Shown in pieces: positions 19,794 through 28,312 of a DNA stretch of 37,091 nucleotides (position 1 is the stretch's first letter; each line of letters starts with the position of its first letter). Source of the DNA: Methanomicrobiales archaeon (GTDB lineage Archaea > Halobacteriota > Methanomicrobia > Methanomicrobiales > Methanomicrobiaceae); NCBI GenBank assembly GCA_013415665.1, contig JAAEEQ010000006.1, forward strand, positions 1 through 37,091, written 5' to 3'. Under the pieces are notes generated by a model. It searched no databases and was not told the origin of the DNA. It was given only the letters and a program-made list of their open reading frames with translations. A program made the position numbers and the translations under genes.

Positions 19794-20696
19794 TCACCTC
19801 CGGTCCGGCAGGGTCGGTCCTGCGGATTGCAGCCCGCCGGCAAGCACATCGAATTCGCGGTCGGTAAGCAGGCCGCCTTCCTTCAGGTGCTGCAGCCGTT
19901 CGATGCGATCGCGCGCCTCCTGTCCGCGGGGCAGTCTGCCCCGGTGGTGCAGCTCTTCGACAAAACCGGATGCGAGCACTCCTGCCGGCACAGCAATCAG
20001 GCCGATGCCGAGCAGGGCGATAATAGCACCCAGGAATTTGCCGAGCGGCGTTATCGGACAGACATCACCGTATCCGACCGTTGTGAGCGTGACAATCGCC
20101 CACCACATTGCAGCCGGAATGCTTGCAAAGGCCATGGGCTGCGCATCACGCTCTGCGTAGTACATCAGGCTCGACGCCATGATGAGAATGAGGAAGACGA
20201 CGAGCAGCACAATGGTGATGACCGGCAGCTCCTTTTTAAGGACACCGCCCAACAGCCGGAGCGCCGATGAGTAGCGTGCCATTTTGAGCACCCTGAATAT
20301 CCTGAGCAATCGCAGCGAACGGACGAACCGGAGGTCGAAAGGAATGAAGAACGGCACGAAAAACGGAAGGATTGCCACAAGATCGATGAGGGCGAACGGG
20401 GTCGCGGCGTAGCGGAAACGTCCGCGGACGGGTTCGGCATACCGCGGGTCTTCGGTGGCGGACCATATCCTGAGGAGGTATTCGATGGAAAAGACGGTTA
20501 TCGACACGACCTCGAACCCGTAAAAAAAACCGGGATATGACGCAGCGATGCCGTCGACGGATTCGAGCATGACGGCAACAACGTTCGCGCATATCATCGA
20601 AATGATGAAGATATCGAAATACCTGCTCGTCGAATCGTTTCCTGCCGCTATTTCAAGGATTTCACGAGTCCTCCGCCGGAGAGCAATGGCCGTCAT
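19794..20696 (-). CDS. Voltage-gated-type K+ channel (6-TM) with C-terminal SHOCT-like segment
   Basis: S4-like RFVRSLRLLRIFRVLKMARYSSALRLL and selectivity filter TLTTVGYGDVCP; C-terminal RIERLQHLKEGGLLTDREFDVL. Confidence 0.88.
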   Translation of the reverse strand: MTAIALRRRTREILEIAAGNDSTSRYFDIFIISMICANVVAVMLESVDGIAASYPGFFYGFEVVSITVFSIEYLLRIWSATEDPRYAEPVRGRFRYAATPFALIDLVAILPFFVPFFIPFDLRFVRSLRLLRIFRVLKMARYSSALRLLGGVLKKELPVITIVLLVVFLILIMASSLMYYAERDAQPMAFASIPAAMWWAIVTLTTVGYGDVCPITPLGKFLGAIIALLGIGLIAVPAGVLASGFVEELHHRGRLPRGQEARDRIERLQHLKEGGLLTDREFDVLAGGLQSAGPTLPDRR

Positions 20697-20768
20697 TTCA
20701 GTAAGGGTGGGATGAGGGTCGTCTAAATCTTTGCTGCACCGGCTGTGCAAAAAAAAGGTGGAACCGCT

Positions 20769-21554
20769 TTACAGCGTCCGCAGCAGCAGGAATGCCGCCG
20801 CGAGCAGGACGCCGCATACCAGCAGGCCGATATCCGCGGTGCCGAACCCCTGGCCGGTGCCCGGTGTGCGGTGCATGCTGCGCAGCCCCCTCAGATCGAT
20901 GGTGAGGCCCAGCACGTTCGCCTTGCCGAGCGCATTGGAGACCAGCGGGATGATGATGGGCGTTAAGGACTTCACCTTGCCGCGGATCCCCTTTCCGGGG
21001 TAATAGGCGCGGGCGAGCTGTGCTTCCTGGATGCGTTTTCCTTCGAGCTGGAGGCTTGGTATGAACCGGATGGCAATCAGCAGCATCAGGGTATAGTCCA
21101 TCGGGAGGCGGAGCTGCTGGAGGGCATGCACCAGATCGCGGGGCTGTGTGGAGATGATCATGAGCTGGAAGGCAAAGAGCATCGCAAAGAACCTCAGCGA
21201 GAGGATGAGGGCGAAGAGCAGCGCACCTGTGGTGACGGGAATGCTCCCGCCGATGAGGGGGACGCCGGCGGGGATCACGAACCCGATGACGGCCCCGCTC
21301 TGCATGGTAAGCACCGTGAGCAGCACAAGGCCCGCCGACAGGAAGAGGAGCATGGGGATCTGCCGGGCGAGCTCTTCTGCAAAGCGCCCCGCCGCCCCGA
21401 GCAGGAACAGGATGACAACCAGCCCTGCGAGGATTGCCGGATCGGTCGCCACGATCGCCAGCACGATGACAATGCCGATAAAGACGATCTTTGCGAGCGC
21501 ATTCATCCGGTGAAAGATCCCGTCGATGCGCTTGTACTGCAGAAGTTCGGCCAT
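20769..21554 (-). CDS. ECF transporter transmembrane (T) component, EcfT/CbiQ family
   Basis: Multi-TM; ALQQLRLPMDYTLMLLIAIRFIPSLQLEGKRIQEAQLARAYYPGKG is an EcfT-type coupling region. Confidence 0.85.
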   Translation of the reverse strand: MAELLQYKRIDGIFHRMNALAKIVFIGIVIVLAIVATDPAILAGLVVILFLLGAAGRFAEELARQIPMLLFLSAGLVLLTVLTMQSGAVIGFVIPAGVPLIGGSIPVTTGALLFALILSLRFFAMLFAFQLMIISTQPRDLVHALQQLRLPMDYTLMLLIAIRFIPSLQLEGKRIQEAQLARAYYPGKGIRGKVKSLTPIIIPLVSNALGKANVLGLTIDLRGLRSMHRTPGTGQGFGTADIGLLVCGVLLAAAFLLLRTL

Positions 21555-21555
21555 G

Positions 21556-23595
21556 TCACGCACCCCCCGCACTGCAGCCGCTATCCCCGGCGATGCGGCC
21601 GTTTTCCATCCTGATAATTCTTCTCGCGTGGTTCTGGACGATGCGCATGTCGTGGCTGATCATGATCACGGTATGCCCGCTGTCGGCAAGGCGTTCCAGG
21701 ATCCCCATTATCCTTCCCGCTTCTGCGGGATCGAGCCCCGTCGTCGGTTCATCGAGAATGATCACCTCCGGCTGCATCGCAGTTACGCACGCGATGGCCA
21801 GCCGCTGGCGCTCCCCGCGGCTCATCGCACGCGGAAAACTATCTTTTCGGTTGAGGAGCCCGACATCGGCGAGAACGGCATCGACGACGGCCGCAGCATC
21901 GTTCTCCCTGCCGATGTTCTTCAGCCCGAAGAGGATTTCCCGCTCGACGGTGTCCTCGAACAGCATGGTGTCGGGATTCTGAAAGACCAGCCCCACATGC
22001 CGCGCAAGCTCTGTCACGGTAGCGGTGCGGGTATCGATGCCGGCCACCGTCACACGGCCTCCGGTGGGATGGAGAAGCCCGTTGAAATGTTTTGCAAGGG
22101 TCGTTTTTCCCGATCCGTTTTCGCCGATGATGGCACAGAGTTCGCCTTTCCGGATGGTGAGGGACACGCCGTCCAGTGCCGGGGTCGTGCCGTAGACATG
22201 CGTCAGCGTATCGACGGCAATAACGGGATCGCCGGGAGGGAGTGACGGGCACGGCGCCGGCATGGCGGCGGGAGCCTCGTCCTCTTCCGAAAATCCCGCG
22301 AAGTATTCCTTCGCAGGATAGGAGCCGGTGATGGATCCGGCATCGATCATCACCACCCGGTCCGCAATACCCGCAAACTCCCGCGGCTTCTGCTCCACAA
22401 CGAGGATGGTCTTCCCTTCAGCCTTCAAGCGACCGAGAATGCCGATGATCGTCTTCGTCGCTGTTGCGTCCAGTTCTGCGGTTGCCTCGTCGAGGATCAG
22501 GCAGTTCGTGCCCGCCGCAAGCGTCGCGGCAAGGGCGACCCGCTGTTTCTGGCCGCCGGAGAGGGTATGGGGCTGGCGGTACCGCAGGTGGCCGATAGCG
22601 GTCAGGGCAAGGATCTCTTCGAGCCGCCGGCGCACTTCCCGTGCGTCGAGCCCCCGGTTTTCAAGGCCGGACAGGACCTCCTCCTCCACGGTGGTGAAGA
22701 TGAGCTGCGCATCGGCGTCGTCGAATACCATGCCCACGGTTCTGCCGATGTCCCCCATGTCCCGGTATGCGCGGACATCTTTCCCGAGAATGGCCACGGT
22801 GCCCTCCGACGCCCCTTCGTATTCATGGGCAAGGATCCCGGCTGCAGCCAGACAGAACGTCGTTTTTCCCGCACCTGTTGCCCCGTTGATCAACAGGCAT
22901 TCTCCTTTGGCGATGGAAAGCGTAATGGACTCAAGCGACCGCTTTTCCTGGCCCGGATAGGCATACGAAAATGTCGAAAACGCGATCATCGGGATGTCCC
23001 CCGCCGGTTCGGCATCCTTTGCAGGAGGCAGGCCGGCCTCTGCCGGCGGGAGTTCCGGCTCGCCGACCGGGCCCCGCATCAGGATCCGGGATGCCGGGTA
23101 ATAGAGGATCTGGGTGATCGCTGCGTTTGCGATTGCCGTCCCGATGATAATGGGTGAAACCGCCGCCACAAACGCGCTGATCGTGAAGTTTTCTCCCGGC
23201 GCCGTGATGATCGATGAAACGATGACGAACAGGCTTACCAGCAGGAATGAAAAACCGCTGGCAAGGGTCGCAAGCAGCGTGGCAGCGCCGGGGGCGAAGG
23301 GCATACGTCCCCGCAGGAGGGAATAGACGCCGAGGCAGACGAGCGCTCCAATCGGTTCGCTGATGAGGTTGGCGGGGGGAAAGATGGAGTGGCTGATCAG
23401 GGCGGATATGATGCCGGCAACGATGCCGATCCCCAGCGCGTCCTTGACTTTCGGTGCAATGAGCACAATCGCACAGCAGTACAGGGCGATGATGGGATTG
23501 GCGACGATTGCACCCGGGACGATATTCGAAAGATACCTGAGTATGGCACCGATGGCCAGCAGAATGCCTACAATGGCAAGGTCGTGCGATTTCAT
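21556..23595 (-). CDS. ECF transporter fusion: N-terminal S-type membrane component plus two ABC ATPase domains
   Basis: MKSHDLAIVGILLAIGAILRYLSN...(TM domain), then two ATPases: GATGAGKTTF...LSGGQKQRVALAATLAAGTNCLILDEATAELD and GENGSGKTTLAKHFNG...MSRGERQRLAIACVTAMQPEVIILDEPTTGLD. Confidence 0.9.
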   Translation of the reverse strand: MKSHDLAIVGILLAIGAILRYLSNIVPGAIVANPIIALYCCAIVLIAPKVKDALGIGIVAGIISALISHSIFPPANLISEPIGALVCLGVYSLLRGRMPFAPGAATLLATLASGFSFLLVSLFVIVSSIITAPGENFTISAFVAAVSPIIIGTAIANAAITQILYYPASRILMRGPVGEPELPPAEAGLPPAKDAEPAGDIPMIAFSTFSYAYPGQEKRSLESITLSIAKGECLLINGATGAGKTTFCLAAAGILAHEYEGASEGTVAILGKDVRAYRDMGDIGRTVGMVFDDADAQLIFTTVEEEVLSGLENRGLDAREVRRRLEEILALTAIGHLRYRQPHTLSGGQKQRVALAATLAAGTNCLILDEATAELDATATKTIIGILGRLKAEGKTILVVEQKPREFAGIADRVVMIDAGSITGSYPAKEYFAGFSEEDEAPAAMPAPCPSLPPGDPVIAVDTLTHVYGTTPALDGVSLTIRKGELCAIIGENGSGKTTLAKHFNGLLHPTGGRVTVAGIDTRTATVTELARHVGLVFQNPDTMLFEDTVEREILFGLKNIGRENDAAAVVDAVLADVGLLNRKDSFPRAMSRGERQRLAIACVTAMQPEVIILDEPTTGLDPAEAGRIMGILERLADSGHTVIMISHDMRIVQNHARRIIRMENGRIAGDSGCSAGGA

Positions 23596-23646
23596 GCTGT
23601 ATTGTCCCCGCAATGTCGTTTTCCGGGTTATTATGTATATTTTTGT

Positions 23647-23661
23647 TCATCAGAGATGAAA
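23647..23661. promoter_or_regulatory. Inverted repeat TTCATC-AGA-GATGAA upstream of ECF fusion gene
   Basis: Perfect 6-bp inverted repeat about 50 nt upstream of ATG 23595, beside an AT-rich TATA-like stretch (minus: aaaaatatacataa). Confidence 0.5.
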
Positions 23662-23707
23662 AATGCTCGCGTCGTCCCGGGGCGGGAAAAGGAGAGGGGT
23701 GGTTATT

Positions 23708-24226
23708 TCAGCGCATCAGGATGCGCCGCGCAGGGTATGTCAGGATACCGGTGACAACCGCATTGAAGACTGCGGTTATCAGCACAATCGGGAGGACCGC
23801 CAGGAAGAACCCCATGACCGTCCCCGTGGGGATTGCAACGATTGCGGCGAGCCCGACGAGAATGGCGATGCCGACGAAGGTAAAGCCGCTTGCACAGGTC
23901 GCGAAGAACGTGGTGACCCCCGGGGCTGCCGGCAAACGCTCACGGGTCATGCCGTAGAGGGCGGTGCAGACAAGGGCTCCAACGGGTTCGCTGATAAGGT
24001 TCGCCGGCGGGAAGAGCGAGTGCGAAATGAGCATCGAGAGCACCCCCGCGACCAGGCCGATGCCGGCGGCTTCTTTTAAGGGCGGGCGGATCAGGATGAT
24101 CGCAAGGCAGTACAGCGCGATCACGGGATTGCCGACGATCGCACCCGGAAACATGTTCGCCACAAACCGGAGAATCGCGCCGATGGCCAGCAGAATGCCG
24201 ACGATGGCAATGTCGCGTGATTTCAT
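23708..24226 (-). CDS. Stand-alone ECF S-type membrane component, paralogue of the N-terminal domain of the fusion
   Basis: MKSRDIAIVGILLAIGAILRFVANMFPGAIVGNPVIALYCLAIILIRPPLKEAAGIGLVAGVLSMLISHSLFPPANLISEPVGALVC, closely alignable to the start of the 21556-23595 product. Confidence 0.85.
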   Translation of the reverse strand: MKSRDIAIVGILLAIGAILRFVANMFPGAIVGNPVIALYCLAIILIRPPLKEAAGIGLVAGVLSMLISHSLFPPANLISEPVGALVCTALYGMTRERLPAAPGVTTFFATCASGFTFVGIAILVGLAAIVAIPTGTVMGFFLAVLPIVLITAVFNAVVTGILTYPARRILMR

Positions 24227-24296
24227 TGCGCATCACCCGTACCCGGAAAGGTGGTTCCTGTGCGGTGCAGTAGGGATGTACGAAGTATGGTCATCA

Positions 24297-24314
24297 ATGA
24301 ACACTTATGTTCAT
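24297..24314. promoter_or_regulatory. Inverted repeat ATGAACA-CTTA-TGTTCAT in divergent promoter region
   Basis: Perfect 7-bp inverted repeat next to ataaatatg (24320-24328), which can serve as TATA on either strand. Confidence 0.55.
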
Positions 24315-24403
24315 CGAGGTATAAATATGTATGCCTGGTGGCGTGCCCGGCATACCGTGATTCGCTGCGATGCTTTAAGTGCAATCCTGCTCCAGAAACC
24401 TGA

Positions 24404-24421
24404 TGATGAAAGAATTCATCA
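24404..24421. promoter_or_regulatory. Inverted repeat TGATGAA-AGAA-TTCATCA upstream of acetolactate decarboxylase
   Basis: Perfect 7-bp inverted repeat 50 nt before ATG 24471, downstream of a TATA-like tgctttaagtgc. Confidence 0.5.
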
Positions 24422-24470
24422 GACGGTATCCGCTCCTCTGGAGCGAGGATATCGTGGAGGTTCGCAGCAT

Positions 24471-25271
24471 ATGACGTCCGTACAGCGCGCCATGCCGTGG
24501 CTGGTTGCCGTCGCGGCGCTGGTGCTGGCATTCACGGCGTGGCAGGCGCCACCCGCCGTGTTCACCCCCGATCGCGAGGTTCTGTTCCAGGTATCCACCA
24601 TCGACGCTTTGATGATCGGGGATTACACCGGGAGCGCAACCTTTGCAACGCTTGCCGAATCGGGAGACTTCGGGCTGGGTACCTTCGATGCCCTTGACGG
24701 CGAGATGGTCGCCCTCAACGGTACGTTCTGGCAGGCGACGGCGGACGGGCAGGTCCACAGGGCCGACCCGTCCATGACGACGCCGTTCGCCGTCGTAACA
24801 TGGTTTGACTCCGATATCGTCATTCCTTATGAACATTCGTCGGATCTCGATGCGATCATGGCTGCCACCGACACCCGCCTCATCTCGGAAAATTATTTCT
24901 ATGCGGTTGCAATCAGCGGTACGTTCGATTTCGTGACCGTGCGCAGTTTCCCCCGGCAGGAGCCGCCCTATCCTCCCCTGGCGGAGGCGGTGGCGAACCA
25001 GTTTACCTATCAAGACGTGACCGGAACGCTCGTCGGATTCCGCTCGCCGGCCTACGTCACGGGAATCAACGTTCCCGGCTATCACCTGCACTTCATCAGC
25101 GATGACCGGACACAAGGGGGCCACCTGCTGGACTGCAGGATGCGTGAAGGAAACGGGGCCCTCGACATCACGCCCCGGATGACGCTCTGGCTTCCGGAGA
25201 CCGTGTCCTTTATAGGGGCCGATCTGACCGGAGATCGCACGCAGGACGTCGCGGCGGTCGAAAGGAAGTAA
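24471..25271 (+). CDS. budA: Alpha-acetolactate decarboxylase with N-terminal signal/TM segment
   Basis: GDFGLGTFDALDGEMVALNGTFWQATADGQVHRADPSMTTPFAVVTWF...GTLVGFRSPAYVTGINVPGYHLHFISDDRTQGGHLLDC; N-terminus MPWLVAVAALVLAFTAW hydrophobic. Confidence 0.9.
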   Translation: MTSVQRAMPWLVAVAALVLAFTAWQAPPAVFTPDREVLFQVSTIDALMIGDYTGSATFATLAESGDFGLGTFDALDGEMVALNGTFWQATADGQVHRADPSMTTPFAVVTWFDSDIVIPYEHSSDLDAIMAATDTRLISENYFYAVAISGTFDFVTVRSFPRQEPPYPPLAEAVANQFTYQDVTGTLVGFRSPAYVTGINVPGYHLHFISDDRTQGGHLLDCRMREGNGALDITPRMTLWLPETVSFIGADLTGDRTQDVAAVERK

Positions 25272-25329
25272 AAAGGGGGGGCAGCCTGTGCCGTAGGGCA
25301 CGCCGCCCCGGGAGAGCTGCAGGGATGTA

Positions 25330-25779
25330 TCAGTGGACGATGAGGATCGGCGCCGTCACATCCCTGCTGATATCGCAGAAAAGGCTTCCCATGCGGATTT
25401 TTGCATTCTTGCCGTACGCGCCCATCACGATCAGCGTATACCCGCCGTCTTTTACTTCCCGGACAATTTCCTCGTGTAGGTTGCCCTCAACGACTTTTGA
25501 AAGGCAGTCCACGTTCTCCCGGTTGTAGTAGTAGAGAATATCGGCGATTTCGTCATTGATGCTCTTTTTCATGTCGCGCCAGATCTGCTCCTCGTAATTT
25601 TTTATCCGGTCGCAGAGATCGCTCTGCGCACAGAAATTGAATGCCATCGCCTTGGCTTCGCGGATATCCAGCACCGAGAAGAACATGACCTGTGCTTTTT
25701 TCCGCTTCGCAATCGTGATTGCGTGCATCGCCGCTTTTTGGCTCCATTTCGATCCGTCCAGCAAAACCAGTATTTTCAT
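25330..25779 (-). CDS. Universal stress protein (UspA) family
   Basis: MKILVLLDGSKWSQKAAMHAITIAKRK...DGGYTLIVMGAYGKNAKIRMGSLFCDISRDVTAPILIVH. Confidence 0.85.
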   Translation of the reverse strand: MKILVLLDGSKWSQKAAMHAITIAKRKKAQVMFFSVLDIREAKAMAFNFCAQSDLCDRIKNYEEQIWRDMKKSINDEIADILYYYNRENVDCLSKVVEGNLHEEIVREVKDGGYTLIVMGAYGKNAKIRMGSLFCDISRDVTAPILIVH

Positions 25780-25789
25780 TTCCACTACC

Positions 25790-27112
25790 TCACACCATAA
25801 ACATCAGCCAGAGTATGCCCAGCCCCACGGCAACCGTGACCACCAGTACAAACATCCCGATTTTTAAGAAGTCCATGAAGGTGATATTGATTCCCTCGCG
25901 CTCCGCGATACCGAGCACGACAACGTTTGCCGATGCGGCAATCGCGGTTCCGTTGCCGCCCATGCAGGCGCCGAGCGAGAGTGCCCACCAGAGGGGATAG
26001 ACATCCATCGTCCCCGAGAGATCGTGAATCAGGGGAATAAGCGCCGCGGTCAGGGGGATGTTGTCCACTATCGCGGATGCGAATGCCGAGAACCACGCAA
26101 TCAGGATCATCGCCTCCCCTTCCGTGCGCACGTGGCTGATCATGAAGGAGGCGATATCGGCGATCACTCCTGTCTCGACCAGCGCACCGACCAGAATGAA
26201 CAGCCCGCCGAAGAAAAAGAGCGCCGGCCATTCGATCTTTTCAAAGATCAGTTCCGGCGACTCCCTGCTCCAGAACAGCAGGATGGCGGCGCCGATGAGC
26301 GCCACTTCCGCAGGCTCGAGCGTCATGGCGGGATCGACGAACGGAATGATGAGCGAGAGATACTGCCCGATGCTCGAGTGGATGAAGAAGAGAAAGACCA
26401 CGAATGCGATGGTGATAATCGATTTGTTAAACAGCACCCGGTCCTGGATCGCCGCCCGCTCATCGAGCCCGTCAAGGGTGCGGACGATGATTTGCCGTTC
26501 GTGTTCGTCGACTTTCATGCTCTTGCCGTACACGGCGATGAAGATCCCGAGAATGATGACGAGATCGACAACGGCAACCGGCCCCATGATCGTGATGAAT
26601 TCGTTGAAGGTCAGGCCGGCGGACGACGCAATCATGATGTTGGGCGGGTCGCCGATGAGGGTGCCGGCGCCGCCCACGTTCGAGGCAAGCACCTCCGCGA
26701 GCAGAAACGGAACAGGATTGAGCCGCATCACCTTGGCGATATAGAGCAGCATCGGGGTGAGCAGCAGCACCGTCGTGACGTTGTCGAGAAACGCGCTGAC
26801 GACGGCGGTGACTATCGAAAAGAAGATCAGCACTTTCAACGGCGAGCCGCGGGCAAGCTTTGCGGTCCTGATGGCGATATATTCGAAAAGCCCGCTGTTC
26901 CGCGCGGTATTGACGATGATCATCATCCCCATCAGCAGGAGGATCGTGCCGAGATCGAGATGATGCAGCAGCGTCTCCCACGGGACGATCCCGAGGAATA
27001 CGACGACCGCCGCACCCGCCATTGCGGCAACGGCCCGGTGGATGCGTTCATCGATGATGAGGATATAGGTGATGATAAAAACGACTATTGCGAGTATTTC
27101 TACCGAGATCAT
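25790..27112 (-). CDS. SLC13 / ArsB / NhaD-type (ion transporter superfamily) permease
   Basis: Polytopic; DNVTTVLLLTPML...NVGGAGTLIGDPPNIMIAS...IVDNIPLTAALIPLI...GACMGGNGTAIAASANVV. Confidence 0.88.
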   Translation of the reverse strand: MISVEILAIVVFIITYILIIDERIHRAVAAMAGAAVVVFLGIVPWETLLHHLDLGTILLLMGMMIIVNTARNSGLFEYIAIRTAKLARGSPLKVLIFFSIVTAVVSAFLDNVTTVLLLTPMLLYIAKVMRLNPVPFLLAEVLASNVGGAGTLIGDPPNIMIASSAGLTFNEFITIMGPVAVVDLVIILGIFIAVYGKSMKVDEHERQIIVRTLDGLDERAAIQDRVLFNKSIITIAFVVFLFFIHSSIGQYLSLIIPFVDPAMTLEPAEVALIGAAILLFWSRESPELIFEKIEWPALFFFGGLFILVGALVETGVIADIASFMISHVRTEGEAMILIAWFSAFASAIVDNIPLTAALIPLIHDLSGTMDVYPLWWALSLGACMGGNGTAIAASANVVVLGIAEREGINITFMDFLKIGMFVLVVTVAVGLGILWLMFMV

Positions 27113-27122
27113 CAGAGCGCTC

Positions 27123-27668
27123 CTAGAAGAGTATCGTCGGCTTTTTCAGGCGCTGGGCGATGCGAATCGCCAGCGGGCTTATCGGATAATGCTCCGTCTT
27201 TTCAGAGCCGTATGATTTGGCAAGGGCCACCAGATCGTGGCTGGATGCGAGCTTTTCAATGTCTTCTCCCTTATGCCCGGTGAACATCCGCTGGGTGCTC
27301 TCGATGCCTGCCGCAGCAAGCTCTCCGGAGACCTGGTTGAGCAGGACGTGCCCGTATTCCTCCTTTTTACGCATGAATTCCTCGCCGGCCCCGGCTGAAA
27401 GCACTTCGGAGATCACCGAATAGACCTGCGCATCGGTAATATAGACCAGCGACACCCGTGCACCCTCGTATGCCGAGAGCACCTCGTAGAGGGAGGGGGG
27501 GATTTCTTTGACGAAGATATCAAGCGGGAGGAGGATGGAATGGATCTCCGGCACGACCATCTCTTCTTCGGAGAGCAAAAACTCGCCGTATTCGCGGAGG
27601 ACGGACTCGTACCGCTTGCCCACCACGTCCTTGAATTTTCGCTGTATCAATGACGTATAATATCCCAT
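27123..27668 (-). CDS. Usp-like nucleotide-binding-fold protein
   Basis: IHSILLPLDIFVKEIPPSLYEVLSAYEGARVSLVYITDAQVYS...HDLVALAKSYGSEKTEHYPISPLAIRIAQRLKKPTILF resembles a diverged Usp domain. Confidence 0.6.
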   Translation of the reverse strand: MGYYTSLIQRKFKDVVGKRYESVLREYGEFLLSEEEMVVPEIHSILLPLDIFVKEIPPSLYEVLSAYEGARVSLVYITDAQVYSVISEVLSAGAGEEFMRKKEEYGHVLLNQVSGELAAAGIESTQRMFTGHKGEDIEKLASSHDLVALAKSYGSEKTEHYPISPLAIRIAQRLKKPTILF

Positions 27669-27739
27669 ATCATCAATCCGGAAACGTCTGTACCAGATTT
27701 ATGGCTCTGGTTCGCCATAAATATTCTCCATCCGTAAAA

Positions 27740-28294
27740 TCAGGGCTCTACGGGCTCCTGTCCGCAGAAGCTTTCGAGCAGCTTCCGGCATTGGGGGCAG
27801 AGCATCTTTTTCTTGCGATCGAGATCATCAAGGGTTTCAGGCAGGAACATGATGCACTCCGGATTGTCGCAGTGATCAAGGCCGATGAGGTGCCCGATCT
27901 CGTGGGCCCCTTCCTTCGCCACCCGGTCAATGATATCGTCGTCCCGGTGCTCTCGCCCGTACCAGCCGTTGGCGAGGCGCGCCGTCGAGACGACGGCGGC
28001 GTTAATCCCCTGCCGGGCGAGACCGAATACGAAATCGCCGCCGGGCAGATAGAGATCACCCGGGATGACGAGAAGCAGGGAGTCGGCCATGCCGTTGACC
28101 CGGGTATACTTGTCCTGCATGTCATCAAGGATCGCCCGTGCATTGTGCTGGTTCCTCTGCCGGTCGAATCCGCGGATCATTACGGGATTCTCCCGCACGT
28201 CAACCGGAATATCGAGGATCTGGGAAATGATCCGCGCCACGGGCAGCTGGATGCCCTCCGGCGCCTGGCGATCCCAAAAAATAATGACACCCAT
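27740..28294 (-). CDS. amzA: Archaemetzincin (zinc metalloprotease)
   Basis: HEIGHLIGLDHCDNPECIMFLPE...CPQCRKLL. Confidence 0.93.
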   Translation of the reverse strand: MGVIIFWDRQAPEGIQLPVARIISQILDIPVDVRENPVMIRGFDRQRNQHNARAILDDMQDKYTRVNGMADSLLLVIPGDLYLPGGDFVFGLARQGINAAVVSTARLANGWYGREHRDDDIIDRVAKEGAHEIGHLIGLDHCDNPECIMFLPETLDDLDRKKKMLCPQCRKLLESFCGQEPVEP

Positions 28295-28312
28295 TGCCTA
28301 TAGAGTAGGGAT

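Noticed and set aside
26024-27283. 419-aa plus-strand ORF antisense to the permease
   Set aside because: Antisense shadow of a GC-rich gene; D/E/R/H-rich translation without family resemblance.
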